A DNA stretch of 39,414 nucleotides from the NCBI GenBank assembly GCA_023260395.1, contig JALQVI010000009.1, positions 1-39,414 on the forward strand. The letters are read 5' to 3'. The notes below the pieces were generated by a model. The model made no database searches and had not been told where the DNA came from. It saw only the letters and a list, made by a program, of their open reading frames with translations. The stretch comes from Candidatus Nanopelagicales bacterium. Lineage in GTDB: Bacteria > Actinomycetota > Actinomycetes > S36-B12 > UBA5976. Below, piece by piece: positions 8,716 to 18,296 of the stretch (positions are counted from its first letter, which is position 1; every line of letters begins with the position of its first letter). The translations under genes were made by a program, and so were the position numbers.

Positions 8716-10301
8716 AGTGGGATGTTTCCATGCTTCTTTGGTGGCAACGTTGCGCGCTTGCCACGCAGTGAGCGCAGTGCGCGAACGATCATGACGCGAG
8801 TTTCGTGAGGCAAGATTACGCGATCAACATATCCGCGCTCGGCGGCCAAGTATGGGTTAGCGAACTTGTCGTCGTATTCGGTCTGCAAGCGTGCGCGCTC
8901 GGCCTCTTTATCCTCGGCCTCGGCAAGTTCCTTGCGGTACAAAATGTTGACTGCGCCTTGCGCGCCCATGACAGCAATCTGTGCAGATGGCCATGCCATG
9001 TTGATGTCCGCGCCAAGATGCTTTGAGCCCATGACGTCGTAAGCACCGCCGTAAGCCTTGCGGGTGATGACGGTGACGAGTGGAACTGTTGCTTCGGCGT
9101 ATGCGTAAAGCAGTTTCGCACCGCGGCGAATAATGCCTTGCCATTCCTGGTCGGTACCTGGCAAGAAGCCAGGAACGTCAACCAATGTGATGACGGGAAT
9201 GTTGAAGGCATCGCAGGTGCGAACAAAGCGAGCGGCCTTTTCGCTGGCATCAATGTCGAGCGTGCCGGCAAACTGCATTGGCTGATTTGCCACGATGCCA
9301 ACTGGACGACCTTCGACGCGACCGTAACCCGTGATGATGTTCGGAGCGAACATTGACTGGACCTCAAGGAAGTCTTCGTCGTCAAGAATGGCTTCGATGA
9401 CCTTGTGCATGTCATACGGCTGGTTTGGTGAATCTGGAATCAAAGTGTCAAGTGCTTTGTCTTCGTCAGTGATTTCCATGTCGGCATCAACATCAAAGAA
9501 TGGAACCTCGTCCATGTTGTTGCTTGGCAAGAATGACAAGAGTGACTTTGCGTAATCAATCGCATCGTCTTCGTCATGAGCCATGTAGTGAGCAACGCCG
9601 GACTTAGTGTTGTGTGTACGAGCACCACCGAGTTCTTCGAATTCAACTTCTTCGCCGGTCACAGTCTTGATGACGTCTGGACCAGTGATGAACATATGTG
9701 ACGTCTTGTCGACCATGATGATGAAGTCGGTCAGCGCGGGGGAGTAAACCGCACCGCCGGCGCTTGGGCCAAGCACGAGAGAAATCTGTGGGATGACGCC
9801 TGAAGCATGAGTATTGCGCTTAAAGATTTCGGCATACATGCCCAGCGCAACAACACCTTCTTGAATGCGAGCGCCACCGGAATCGTTGATGCCGATTAGC
9901 GGAACGCCAGTCTTGAGTGCGAGGTCCATGACCTTGCAAATCTTTTCGCCGAATACTTCGCCGAGTGAGCCACCGAAAACGGTGAAGTCCTGTGAGAACA
10001 CACAAACCTGGCGGCCATCGATCGTGCCATAGCCGGTGATGACGCCATCGCCATACGGACGGCTCTTTTGCATGCCAAAGTTGTGTGAGCGGTGACGTGC
10101 CAAGCCATCAATCTGTTGGAATGAACCTTCGTCCAATAGGCGTTCGATGCGCTCCATTGCAGTCAGCTTGCCCTTGGCATGCTGCTTGTCGACGGCTTCC
10201 TTGCGACGGCCTGCCGCTAGTTCGCGACGATGCTCGAGATCGGCAATCTTGCCTGCTGTCGTGTGGATATCAATCCCATGCGTCTTATCTGCGGCGCTCA
10301 C
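8712..10301 (-). CDS. accD: Acyl-CoA (propionyl/acetyl) carboxylase beta subunit
   Basis: [59 protein letters not shown] before GTG start. Confidence 0.95.
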   Translation of the reverse strand: MSAADKTHGIDIHTTAGKIADLEHRRELAAGRRKEAVDKQHAKGKLTAMERIERLLDEGSFQQIDGLARHRSHNFGMQKSRPYGDGVITGYGTIDGRQVCVFSQDFTVFGGSLGEVFGEKICKVMDLALKTGVPLIGINDSGGARIQEGVVALGMYAEIFKRNTHASGVIPQISLVLGPSAGGAVYSPALTDFIIMVDKTSHMFITGPDVIKTVTGEEVEFEELGGARTHNTKSGVAHYMAHDEDDAIDYAKSLLSFLPSNNMDEVPFFDVDADMEITDEDKALDTLIPDSPNQPYDMHKVIEAILDDEDFLEVQSMFAPNIITGYGRVEGRPVGIVANQPMQFAGTLDIDASEKAARFVRTCDAFNIPVITLVDVPGFLPGTDQEWQGIIRRGAKLLYAYAEATVPLVTVITRKAYGGAYDVMGSKHLGADINMAWPSAQIAVMGAQGAVNILYRKELAEAEDKEAERARLQTEYDDKFANPYLAAERGYVDRVILPHETRVMIVRALRSLRGKRATLPPKKHGNIPL

Positions 10302-10339
10302 TGGTACCTCCGGACTGGTTACTTCACTACCCTAGCGAT

Positions 10340-11137
10340 GTGAGCACAAATGATGTGAAAGCCTCCCGCAAGAACCTGCAGAATGCCGAAATTACGGCTG
10401 AGTTGGCTCGACTGGGATGCGAGTGGGTTTCGGTTCATGTGTTGGATCAGGTGAAGTCCACAAATGACGAAGCAGTAGCGCGTAAATCAGCCGTGATTCC
10501 TGGGACAGCAATAGCTGTGACGGCTGATGAACAGGTTGCTGGCCGTGGGCGACTCGATCGCACGTGGACGAGTCCATGGGCTGGCGGTATTGCCTTGACG
10601 GTGTGCTGCGCTATCGATGACGTGATTGGCCAGGCAACCAGCGTTCCGTTGCGCACGGGTCGTGCAGTGGTTGCAGCGCTTGAGAGTTTGTCGATTCCAG
10701 TTGCGTTGAAATGGCCAAATGATGTCGTGACCGTGGATGAGCCCATGCGTAAAGTTGGCGGCATTTTGGTTCAGCTCATTGATGGTGTGTTTGTCATCGG
10801 CATCGGACTCAATGTGTCGTTGCTCGAGGATGAATTGCCAACGGCGCAGGCAACCTCGCTGCACTTGTTGGGACACCATGATGTCAGCCGCGAGGTGTTG
10901 ATTGCTCGAATCATTTCGGCATTAAACGTAGAGCTGGTGCAGGACGGTTGGATTGACCGGTATCGCGAAGTTTCTCGGACGCTGGGCACTCGGGTTCGCA
11001 TCACGCGGATGGGGCAAGAAGCCGTCGAGGGACTTGGTCTAGACATTTCGGACAGCGGTGCCTTGGTGGTGGAAACCGAACAGGGTGTCGTTGAAATCTC
11101 GATGGGTGACGTTGAACATTTGCGCTCCGCAAATTAG
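10340..11137 (+). CDS. birA: Biotin--[acetyl-CoA-carboxylase] ligase
   Basis: DEQVAGRGRLDRTWTSPWAGGIALTV, LKWPNDV, KVGGILVQ; start set to GTG 10340 because the longer ORF runs antisense into accD. Confidence 0.93.
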   Translation: MSTNDVKASRKNLQNAEITAELARLGCEWVSVHVLDQVKSTNDEAVARKSAVIPGTAIAVTADEQVAGRGRLDRTWTSPWAGGIALTVCCAIDDVIGQATSVPLRTGRAVVAALESLSIPVALKWPNDVVTVDEPMRKVGGILVQLIDGVFVIGIGLNVSLLEDELPTAQATSLHLLGHHDVSREVLIARIISALNVELVQDGWIDRYREVSRTLGTRVRITRMGQEAVEGLGLDISDSGALVVETEQGVVEISMGDVEHLRSAN

Positions 11138-11140
11138 GCA

Positions 11141-11155
11141 TAGGCTTAAAGAGTG
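11141..11155 (+). promoter_or_regulatory. Candidate leaderless promoter -10 for response regulator
   Basis: TAGGCT (11141-11146), 6 nt, GTG start at 11153. Confidence 0.4.
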
Positions 11156-11821
11156 CCACGTGTATTAGTTGTCGAAGACGACGTTGAAATTGCAGAACCA
11201 CTCGTTCGCACTTTGCAGAGCGAGGGTTACACAGTTGCGCATGTCGAAGATGGTGCGACCGCTCTGACACTGATCGAAGAAACACATCCGGACGTTGTGG
11301 TTCTCGATCTGGGACTTCCTGTCGTTGACGGACTTGATGTGTGTCGCACTGTTCGCGAACGTGGTGACGATGTTCCAATCCTGATTTTGACTGCGCGTTC
11401 GAGTGAGCTTGATTTAGTTGTTGGGCTCGATGCGGGCGCAGATGACTATTTGGAAAAGCCATTTCGATCTTCGGAACTACTTGCACGTTTGCGCGCATTG
11501 CTCCGCCGTTCCGCGGGAGTTACTGGTGATGTGTTGACCAGTGGCGATTTGTACTTGGATGCCAAGTCACGCCTATGTCGCGTAGAAAGCGAAATCATCG
11601 GTTTAACACCAACTGAATTTGATCTACTCGAGATGTTGATGCGAAATTCCGGTCAGCTCATCACGCGACAACGTATGTTGCGGGATATTTGGAACACCGA
11701 TTGGGATGGTTCAACTAAGACGCTCGACATGCATATGTCGTCATTGCGTCGAAAGATCGGCGATCACGGTTCAAAGGTCCACACAATTCGAGGTCACGGC
11801 TACCGTTTCGACGAGATTTAA
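11153..11821 (+). CDS. OmpR-family response regulator
   Basis: VLVVEDDVEIAEPL, VVVLDLGLPVVDGL, C-terminal winged-helix with LTPTEFDLLEMLM and IRGHGYRF. Confidence 0.93.
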   Translation: MPRVLVVEDDVEIAEPLVRTLQSEGYTVAHVEDGATALTLIEETHPDVVVLDLGLPVVDGLDVCRTVRERGDDVPILILTARSSELDLVVGLDAGADDYLEKPFRSSELLARLRALLRRSAGVTGDVLTSGDLYLDAKSRLCRVESEIIGLTPTEFDLLEMLMRNSGQLITRQRMLRDIWNTDWDGSTKTLDMHMSSLRRKIGDHGSKVHTIRGHGYRFDEI

Positions 11822-11823
11822 TT

Positions 11824-12831
11824 ATGGTCGCGCGAATTCGAACGTTCTTGCTCGCCATTCTGATTCCGATTGTGGTTGCACTCGGTATTTGCGCTCAAAT
11901 TTATGTCTCTTCGCACTATGAACTAGCAGTTGGCCACGATCGAAACATGTGGCACATTTCGGTTGGTATTCAAGCGATCGTCATCCTGATTACGTGGGTG
12001 ATAGTTCTTGGTGCAACGGCACTAGCCAAAAACACCGCAGCGCCGTACCAGCAAATGAATGACTCGATTCGCCGTATTGCTAACCGTGAATTCAACATCG
12101 TGCCGCCGCCAACGCGCATAGCCGAACTCGATGACACATTGCAGGCGCTCTACGCGACTGCTACAGCGGCTCGCCGTCGCTTGGATGCCGAACGCACGTT
12201 GGCTGCAGATGTATCGCATCAATTGCGTTCACCACTGACCGCGCTCTCACTTCGACTTGAAGAGATCGATCGTCGTACCCAAGGCCAAGATGTCAATCTG
12301 GATGCACGAGCAGCCCTTGGCCAGGTGGAACGACTTGTCACGATGGTCGAGGATCTGCTTACTACTTGGCGCACCTCAAGTGATCGGACGCTTGCAACGT
12401 TTCGGGTAGGCGAGGTTATTAACGCCGAAGTCCATCGTTGGAAAGATCAATACCAAGCAGTTGGCCGCGACATTGTGGTTAGTTGCGACAACAAGTTTCA
12501 TGCCCTGGGAACCGTGGGGGTTCAAGAACTTGTGCTGTCAGTTCTATTGGACAACTCGCTCAAGTATGGAGCGGGCACAACTTTTATTAACGTCACTGAT
12601 TATCAAACGTGGATTTTGATTGAAGTTGGCGACGAAGGTCCAGGTATTCGCGAAGAGGTCCGCAGTACGTTGATGTCCACGGGAACGTCATCGGGTGGAA
12701 ACGGGTTGGGTCTTGCATGGGCAAGACGCCAAGTTTCCGCAGACGGTGGTCGACTGGAATTACGCTCACTCAGCCCAGCGGTTTTTGGAATCTTTTTGAT
12801 CGCCGATCGTCAGGCGGAAGTGTCAGCCTGA
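11824..12831 (+). CDS. Sensor histidine kinase
   Basis: Two TMs, HAMP-like region, H-box DVSHQLRSPLTALSLRLE, N-box LDNSLKYG, G-boxes DEGPGI and GGNGLGLAWARR. Confidence 0.92.
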   Translation: MVARIRTFLLAILIPIVVALGICAQIYVSSHYELAVGHDRNMWHISVGIQAIVILITWVIVLGATALAKNTAAPYQQMNDSIRRIANREFNIVPPPTRIAELDDTLQALYATATAARRRLDAERTLAADVSHQLRSPLTALSLRLEEIDRRTQGQDVNLDARAALGQVERLVTMVEDLLTTWRTSSDRTLATFRVGEVINAEVHRWKDQYQAVGRDIVVSCDNKFHALGTVGVQELVLSVLLDNSLKYGAGTTFINVTDYQTWILIEVGDEGPGIREEVRSTLMSTGTSSGGNGLGLAWARRQVSADGGRLELRSLSPAVFGIFLIADRQAEVSA

Positions 12832-13271
12832 TCGGGTTGTTCTAAGAAAACCCACTTGCGATAGCTCCAGAAGCGAAATGCTGTTCCAAGCACCAAGCCA
12901 ATGCCATTTGCGCTGATGTTGTCGGCCAACGGCGATGTTAATTCAAAGATGTAGTGCGATAACCACAAGCACACCAGGGAAATGCCCATACCAACAATGT
13001 TGAGCACAAAAAATAATGTGTATTCGCGCCGAATCGTAGTTTTTGCACGATGCTTAAAAGTCCAATGCCGATTGGCAAAGTAGGCAAAAGTTGTTGCCAC
13101 ACTCGCGCTAATGACTTTGGCAGTCAAAGGCTTGTCAAAGAGCAGTCCTTGGTCATTATGAAAACGAAGAAAGTTAAAAATGCCTACGTCAATTACGTAA
13201 GCAGCTAAACCAACGGCTCCGAATTTCGCGATTTCATGCTTGATTCGGTGGACAAGATCAAGGAACGGCAC
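12810..13271 (-). CDS. GtrA-family membrane protein
   Basis: FGAVGLAAYVIDVGIFNFLR and FAYFANRHWTF, FRFWSYRKWVF; four hydrophobic segments. Confidence 0.88.
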   Translation of the reverse strand: MPFLDLVHRIKHEIAKFGAVGLAAYVIDVGIFNFLRFHNDQGLLFDKPLTAKVISASVATTFAYFANRHWTFKHRAKTTIRREYTLFFVLNIVGMGISLVCLWLSHYIFELTSPLADNISANGIGLVLGTAFRFWSYRKWVFLEQPDQADTSA

Positions 13272-13304
13272 GGTTTAACCATAGTCTCTGGGTGTTTAGG
13301 GGCT

Positions 13305-13333
13305 GTTAGCAATCTGTTATCTTGCGGTAGATT
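13305..13333 (+). promoter_or_regulatory. Candidate MtrA/OmpR-type direct repeat and promoter upstream of mtrA
   Basis: GTTAGC (13305-13310) and GTTATC (13316-13321) at 11-bp spacing; TAGATT at 13328-13333 as possible -10. Confidence 0.35.
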
Positions 13334-13362
13334 TACCTAGTAGTTCGAAAGGGGCGCCACAC

Positions 13363-14043
13363 ATGGCACAACGAATTCTGGTCGTAGAGGACGACCCGTC
13401 GATTGCTGAAATCACGGGAATTGCTTTGCGTGCCGAAGGTTTTGAACCTTCATTTTGTGCTGATGGCGCAGCTGCGATGGACGTTTTTCGTCGCGTTCAG
13501 CCTGACTTGGTGCTCCTTGACTTGATGTTGCCTGGGCGAGATGGCGTCGATATTTGTCGCGCAATTCGTCAAGAAAGCGGCGTTCCGATCGTGATGCTCA
13601 CAGCGCGCAGTGATTCGCAAGATGTCATCACCGGACTTGAAGCCGGAGCTGATGACTACATCATCAAGCCGCTTCGTACGCCAAAAGAACTTATCGCTCG
13701 AGTGCGTGCACGTTTGCGCACAGTCGAATCGCCTTCGAGTCAAGAGATTGTTATTGGCGATCTTGTTATTGATGTTGCTGGTCACACTGTGCGTCGCGGC
13801 GAAACTGAAATTCCATTGACAGTTTTGGAATTCAAGTTGCTGGTCACTCTTGCCCGTCGCCCATGGCAAGTTTTCACACGCGAAGTATTGCTCCAAGATG
13901 TGTGGGAATACCGTCACGCCGCTGATACTCGTTTGGTCAACGTCCACGTGCAACGACTGCGTGCAAAAATCGAGATTGACCCAGAGCGTCCCGAAATCGT
14001 TCTTACGGTTCGCGGTGTTGGCTACAAAGCGGGATCCGTTTAG
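13363..14043 (+). CDS. mtrA: Response regulator MtrA
   Basis: ILVVEDDPSIAEITGIALRAEGFE, LVLLDLMLPGRDGVDICRAIR, LVNVHVQRLRAKIE; followed by mtrB and lpqB. Confidence 0.93.
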   Translation: MAQRILVVEDDPSIAEITGIALRAEGFEPSFCADGAAAMDVFRRVQPDLVLLDLMLPGRDGVDICRAIRQESGVPIVMLTARSDSQDVITGLEAGADDYIIKPLRTPKELIARVRARLRTVESPSSQEIVIGDLVIDVAGHTVRRGETEIPLTVLEFKLLVTLARRPWQVFTREVLLQDVWEYRHAADTRLVNVHVQRLRAKIEIDPERPEIVLTVRGVGYKAGSV

Positions 14044-14046
14044 TTC

Positions 14047-15597
14047 GTGTCATTCCTGAGGTTGCTTCGATCACACTGGCGCCGCAATCTGCAATTGCGC
14101 TTGGTGGTTATTGCGCTGGGAATTACGGCCATCGTGCTAGGTCTCGTGGGAATTCTATTGCTCAACCGAGTGACCTCGGGCTTGCTTACGGCCAAAGAAA
14201 ATGCGTCCATCACCGAAGCAACGGCAGCGCAATTAGAAGTACAACGCCTACTCAATGCATCTGACACAGGCCTGACGGTTCCTAATGCAACCCGCTTGAT
14301 TGATTCGGCCATCACAGCGCTTGCAGTGCGTTCTGGTTCGCCCGGCCTCTTTGACGCCTTGCTCTTGAGCGATCCAGCATTAAGTGGTCAGCCCGAACGC
14401 GGCACCAAACTCGTGGCTGAAATCTCTGTACCCAACACCTTGCGTAAAGCGGTGCAGTCAGAAAAGCAACAGTTGTGGCAGTACTCGTCGATCCACTATG
14501 AAGACGGTGCGACTCAACCGGGCATCATTGTTGGAGCGCCGCTGCAGGTGCCCCAAGTTGGGCAGTACGAGCTCTATTTACTGTTTCCGCTGGATGCTGA
14601 ACAGAACACTATTGACTTGATGCGCCAAGCTGTTTTGGCAACTGGTTTGTTGCTCATGCTAGGTATCGGTTTGCTCGTCAACTTCATTACCTCGCGAGTG
14701 ACGGCGCCGGTGCGCGAAGCGGCATCGATTGCCGAAGAACTTGCTGCGGGTGAATTTGATCGCCGCATGAAAGTGCGAGGCGAAGATGACTTGGCACGAT
14801 TGGCCGGATCATTTAACGAGATGGCCGAGAGTTTGCAGAGCCAGATCATCCGCTTGGAACGGTTGTCGCATGTACAACAGCGCTTCGTTTCCGATGTCTC
14901 GCATGAACTTCGCACGCCGTTAACGACAGTGCGCATGGCTAGCGAAATCATTTACGAATCACGCGACGAGTTTGATCCAGCAACTGCGCGGTCGGCGGAA
15001 CTCTTGCGTAATCAAGTGGATCGATTTGATGTCTTGCTCAGTGACCTATTGGAAATCAGTCGCATTGATGCCGGCGCCGCACAGTTGGAAACCTCGCCAC
15101 TCGATATGCATGCCATGGCTGAATCAGTCATCTCGGAATTCGAAGATATTGCCGCGCAACATGAAACTCAACTCATTCTTAATGCACCTATTGGTTCCGT
15201 GTTTGTCGAAGCCGATAGTCGCCGTGTCAGTCGTATCGTGCGCAACCTCATTGCGAATGCGATTGAACACTGTGAGGGCAAGCCAGTGCACATTTCAGTG
15301 TGTAGCAATGCTGAGTCAGTGTCGATTGGCGTTCGCGATCAAGGTCACGGCATCGATGCCCGAGATTTCGAACGTGTGTTTAGTCGATTCTGGCGAGCTG
15401 ATCCATCACGTCAACGCACTCTAGGTGGTACCGGTCTTGGACTTGCAATCTCTGCGGATGACGCCGCGCTGCATGGCGGCAGAATCGATGTCGGAGGTGC
15501 GATTGGTGTTGGCGCACATTTTGTCTTGACGCTGCCGCTTGTGCCACACGGTCACATCAGTACTCCCGCAATCGAGGTGAAGCATGAAAGCCGCTAA
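14047..15597 (+). CDS. mtrB: Sensor histidine kinase MtrB
   Basis: HAMP followed by RFVSDVSHELRTPLTTVRMASEIIY, FSRFWRADPSRQRTLGGTGLGLAIS; operon context. Confidence 0.93.
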   Translation: MSFLRLLRSHWRRNLQLRLVVIALGITAIVLGLVGILLLNRVTSGLLTAKENASITEATAAQLEVQRLLNASDTGLTVPNATRLIDSAITALAVRSGSPGLFDALLLSDPALSGQPERGTKLVAEISVPNTLRKAVQSEKQQLWQYSSIHYEDGATQPGIIVGAPLQVPQVGQYELYLLFPLDAEQNTIDLMRQAVLATGLLLMLGIGLLVNFITSRVTAPVREAASIAEELAAGEFDRRMKVRGEDDLARLAGSFNEMAESLQSQIIRLERLSHVQQRFVSDVSHELRTPLTTVRMASEIIYESRDEFDPATARSAELLRNQVDRFDVLLSDLLEISRIDAGAAQLETSPLDMHAMAESVISEFEDIAAQHETQLILNAPIGSVFVEADSRRVSRIVRNLIANAIEHCEGKPVHISVCSNAESVSIGVRDQGHGIDARDFERVFSRFWRADPSRQRTLGGTGLGLAISADDAALHGGRIDVGGAIGVGAHFVLTLPLVPHGHISTPAIEVKHESR

Positions 15598-17308
15598 GTA
15601 TTTAGTCGCTGCCTCGATGCTTGCGTTGACGGCGTGCGGGGGAATTCCGCATGACGGCGTAATTCATCACGGCGAAAGTGTTGCTTCGGGGGATGGGCAA
15701 TTTATTCGTGTGATTGCCCGGCCGCCGGTCGATGACATGACACCTGAGCAAATCGTTCGCGGGTTCCTAGATGCATGTGCTGATCCAACGAGCACATTTT
15801 CCATTGCTCGCCAGTATTTAACGCCACAAGCAAATGAATCGTGGAATCCGGGAACGGGCATTCAAATTTATGATGGTAATTGGCTCAAATTGGCGCATGG
15901 GACAGGAACTGTCACACTGACGGCGCCAAAGGACAGCACTGTATCTGCAAATGGCCATTTGAGTTTTTCTAGCCAGGCAACAAATGTCACCTCTGAATTT
16001 GGACTTGTTCAAGATGCAGCGCATCAATGGCGAATTTCGAATTTAGGAAACGGATTGTTGCTTGCTCGTTCGGATTTTGAACGCAGCTTCCGTTCGTCGC
16101 CGTTATATTTCCTGAATGACGATGATTCTGCATTAGTGCCAGATTCCATTGTGCTTCCAACGAGTTCGGCAGGCGCTGCAACAAGTGTGACGCGCAGCTT
16201 GCTCGAAGGACCATCTGCAGAGCTCAAGCCAGCAGTTGAGAGTGCATTCCCGCCGGGCACAAAGCTCACTTACAACTCTGTGCCAGTAAACGGTGGTATC
16301 GCGCAGGTTGATTTGTCTGCTGAGGTGTTGGCCGCTTCTCGTGTTGAGCGAGATAAGTTGTCTGCGCAATTGGTCGCCACTCTCACGGCTGTTCAAGGCG
16401 TCTCTGGGGTGCGCATCACGGTTTCGGGGCAGCCACTCAAGGTCCCAGGCGTCGATAGCGTACAGACCATGGCTGATTGGACTCGATTCCCAATCCGCTT
16501 GGATCCAACGCATGCGGCTTCATTTTTTGTCAGAGATTCGCAAGTCTTGCGCCTCGAAGATGGTCAAGCCGTCACGGTGAGTCAGATGCCCAAGGGTGAA
16601 GTTGGTCGAATCGCGGCCGCTGCTATCTCGCCATCGGGTGGCACGGTTGCAGTCGCCACAATGGATGGCAAAACCCTGCTCGTTGGCGACCTGCAAGCCA
16701 AACCGCTACGTGTGATTGCGACTGGCGAGGCGTTTGCCCGACCTGCTTGGGATCATCATGGAAACATTGTGGTACCAGATAACGGCCGTGGGTTGTTTGC
16801 TTTTAACCGTGATGGAAATCCCGTCTCGCTAACAGTGTCAGATTCGCCAATCGGAACTCTCAAAGAAATTCGTCACATCGCTATTGCCAACGATGGCACG
16901 AGGATTGCGTTGGTTTATCGATCGGGAACCGTTGATTCCATTGGCGTCGGAATTATTGTTCACACTGGTTCAGGCATAGTGATTTCGCAAATTCATCGTG
17001 TCGAGCGAAGTGTTGTCACGGTTAACGACATCGTGTGGGCTAACTCGACATCGCTTGAAATTCTGGGTGGACGTTCGGCCTCTTATCAAGAGTTGTTATC
17101 TGTTGATACGGCTAATGGTCAGACAGTCGTTGCAAGTGCGCCAATTGGAGCGCAAGGTATTTCTGTTGATGCACTGGGCAATATTTTTGTCGCTGTCATG
17201 GATGGCAAACACGAAACCATTGTGAAGCAAACATTTGGTCCATGGGAACCAGTTATTGCAGGGCGGTCACCGTTCACTGGATACGTGGCTAAGGTTTCCA
17301 CACCGTAA
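15584..17308 (+). CDS. lpqB: Lipoprotein LpqB
   Basis: Lipobox LALTACGGIP; GerMN-like region LLEGPSAELKPAVESAFPPGTKL; third gene of mtrAB-lpqB, overlapping mtrB. Confidence 0.9.
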   Translation: MKAAKYLVAASMLALTACGGIPHDGVIHHGESVASGDGQFIRVIARPPVDDMTPEQIVRGFLDACADPTSTFSIARQYLTPQANESWNPGTGIQIYDGNWLKLAHGTGTVTLTAPKDSTVSANGHLSFSSQATNVTSEFGLVQDAAHQWRISNLGNGLLLARSDFERSFRSSPLYFLNDDDSALVPDSIVLPTSSAGAATSVTRSLLEGPSAELKPAVESAFPPGTKLTYNSVPVNGGIAQVDLSAEVLAASRVERDKLSAQLVATLTAVQGVSGVRITVSGQPLKVPGVDSVQTMADWTRFPIRLDPTHAASFFVRDSQVLRLEDGQAVTVSQMPKGEVGRIAAAAISPSGGTVAVATMDGKTLLVGDLQAKPLRVIATGEAFARPAWDHHGNIVVPDNGRGLFAFNRDGNPVSLTVSDSPIGTLKEIRHIAIANDGTRIALVYRSGTVDSIGVGIIVHTGSGIVISQIHRVERSVVTVNDIVWANSTSLEILGGRSASYQELLSVDTANGQTVVASAPIGAQGISVDALGNIFVAVMDGKHETIVKQTFGPWEPVIAGRSPFTGYVAKVSTP

Positions 17309-17369
17309 TCGATTCACAATCGAGAGATTGCGGTAACTCCGTGATGTTTCGTGCGTACACAATCTGTGC

Positions 17370-17972
17370 ATGCTGCGTGATCTGCTATTCACTCCTAGAT
17401 GCATCGGGTGCGCAACTTTAGGGACGCATGTGTGTGTGAAGTGCACGGCCGAGTTAATGCCACAAAGTTTTCACATCAGTGATGGTCGCTATTCCTGTCA
17501 TTGCGTCGGCGCTTATGACGGTTGGCTGCGTGATGCAATCATTCGCTACAAATCCGGAGCTCGTTCAACTGTTTTTGGATTGGCGCTTGCGGCAGCTGCG
17601 CACGTGCCCTTAGGTGGGACGATCGTTCCTATTCCTTCGAGCGCGGCCAAGATTCATGAACGCGGCTACGACACGATGGGGTTGCTCAGCCGTCAGATCG
17701 CCAAGTTACGTCCAGATGTGGAAGTCCAGCCAGTGCTTCGAGTGATGCGACCTGTGGTCGATCAAGTAGGTCTTAATGCCCGAGAACGTCGAGCAAATGT
17801 GGCTGGTGCTTTCCGCAGTGCAGCGGGCCTATCAGGCCGCATTGTGCTCATCGACGATGTCATAACTACGGGGGCAACCATGTCCGAAGGGATGCGTGCA
17901 GCCGAACTTGCAGGAGCAAAAGAAGTTTTTGGATTTTCACTATGCGCAGGCGCCAATAGGGGTTACCTTTAG
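17370..17972 (+). CDS. comF: ComF-family phosphoribosyltransferase
   Basis: N-terminal Cys pairs CIGC / CVKC, PRTase motif IVLIDDVITTGATMSEG. Confidence 0.9.
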   Translation: MLRDLLFTPRCIGCATLGTHVCVKCTAELMPQSFHISDGRYSCHCVGAYDGWLRDAIIRYKSGARSTVFGLALAAAAHVPLGGTIVPIPSSAAKIHERGYDTMGLLSRQIAKLRPDVEVQPVLRVMRPVVDQVGLNARERRANVAGAFRSAAGLSGRIVLIDDVITTGATMSEGMRAAELAGAKEVFGFSLCAGANRGYL

Positions 17973-17975
17973 TTA

Positions 17976-18235
17976 TGGCGCCCACCTGGGTCCGTGATTG
18001 CGGAGCAGACCAGTTCTTCGAAGTTGGTCTGTTTCAAGCCGATGCCAGTCGCAGGCAAAGCGGTCCACGTAAGACGAGTCAATCGTTGAGCACGGTGCGG
18101 TTTAGAAGTAAGCCCTGCCTCGCCGGTAATCCAGATGATTATCTCAAGCGGGAGAAGGTCATTAGTGGCAAAAAGCTGCGAGGACTTCAGCAGGCGGATG
18201 TGGGGTCGAAGATCAGGTCGGCCAGGTGGGCGTCA
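17976..18235 (+). ncRNA. Large structured RNA, probable raiA-type RNA upstream of hpf
   Basis: Closing helix TGGCGCCCACCTGG (17976-17989) with CCAGGTGGGCGTCA (18222-18235), 14 bp with one G-U; internal hairpin CAGACCA (18006-18012)/TGGTCTG (18025-18031), smaller stems AGAT/ATCT near 18133-18144 and CTGC/GCAG near 18176-18193. Sits between comF and hpf, with no credible ORF. Confidence 0.72.
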
Positions 18236-18244
18236 CTATTCACC

Positions 18245-18283
18245 AACTCTGCAACGCGCATGCGTTGTGGAGTTTTGTCGTTT
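18245..18283 (+). terminator. Terminator/attenuator-like hairpin between the structured RNA and hpf
   Basis: AACTCTGCAACGC (18245-18257)/GCGTTGTGGAGTT (18262-18274), 13 bp with two G-U pairs, GCAT loop, followed by T-rich TTTTGTCGTTT. Confidence 0.6.
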
Positions 18284-18296
18284 AAGGAGCACTGCA

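Noticed and set aside
10085-10339. N-terminal extension of the birA ORF
   Set aside because: It runs antisense into accD, which is strongly coding; BirA homology begins after GTG 10340.
17310-17322. CGATT-CAC-AATCG hairpin after lpqB
   Set aside because: Only 5 bp with a 3-nt loop and no T-tract; too weak to call a terminator.
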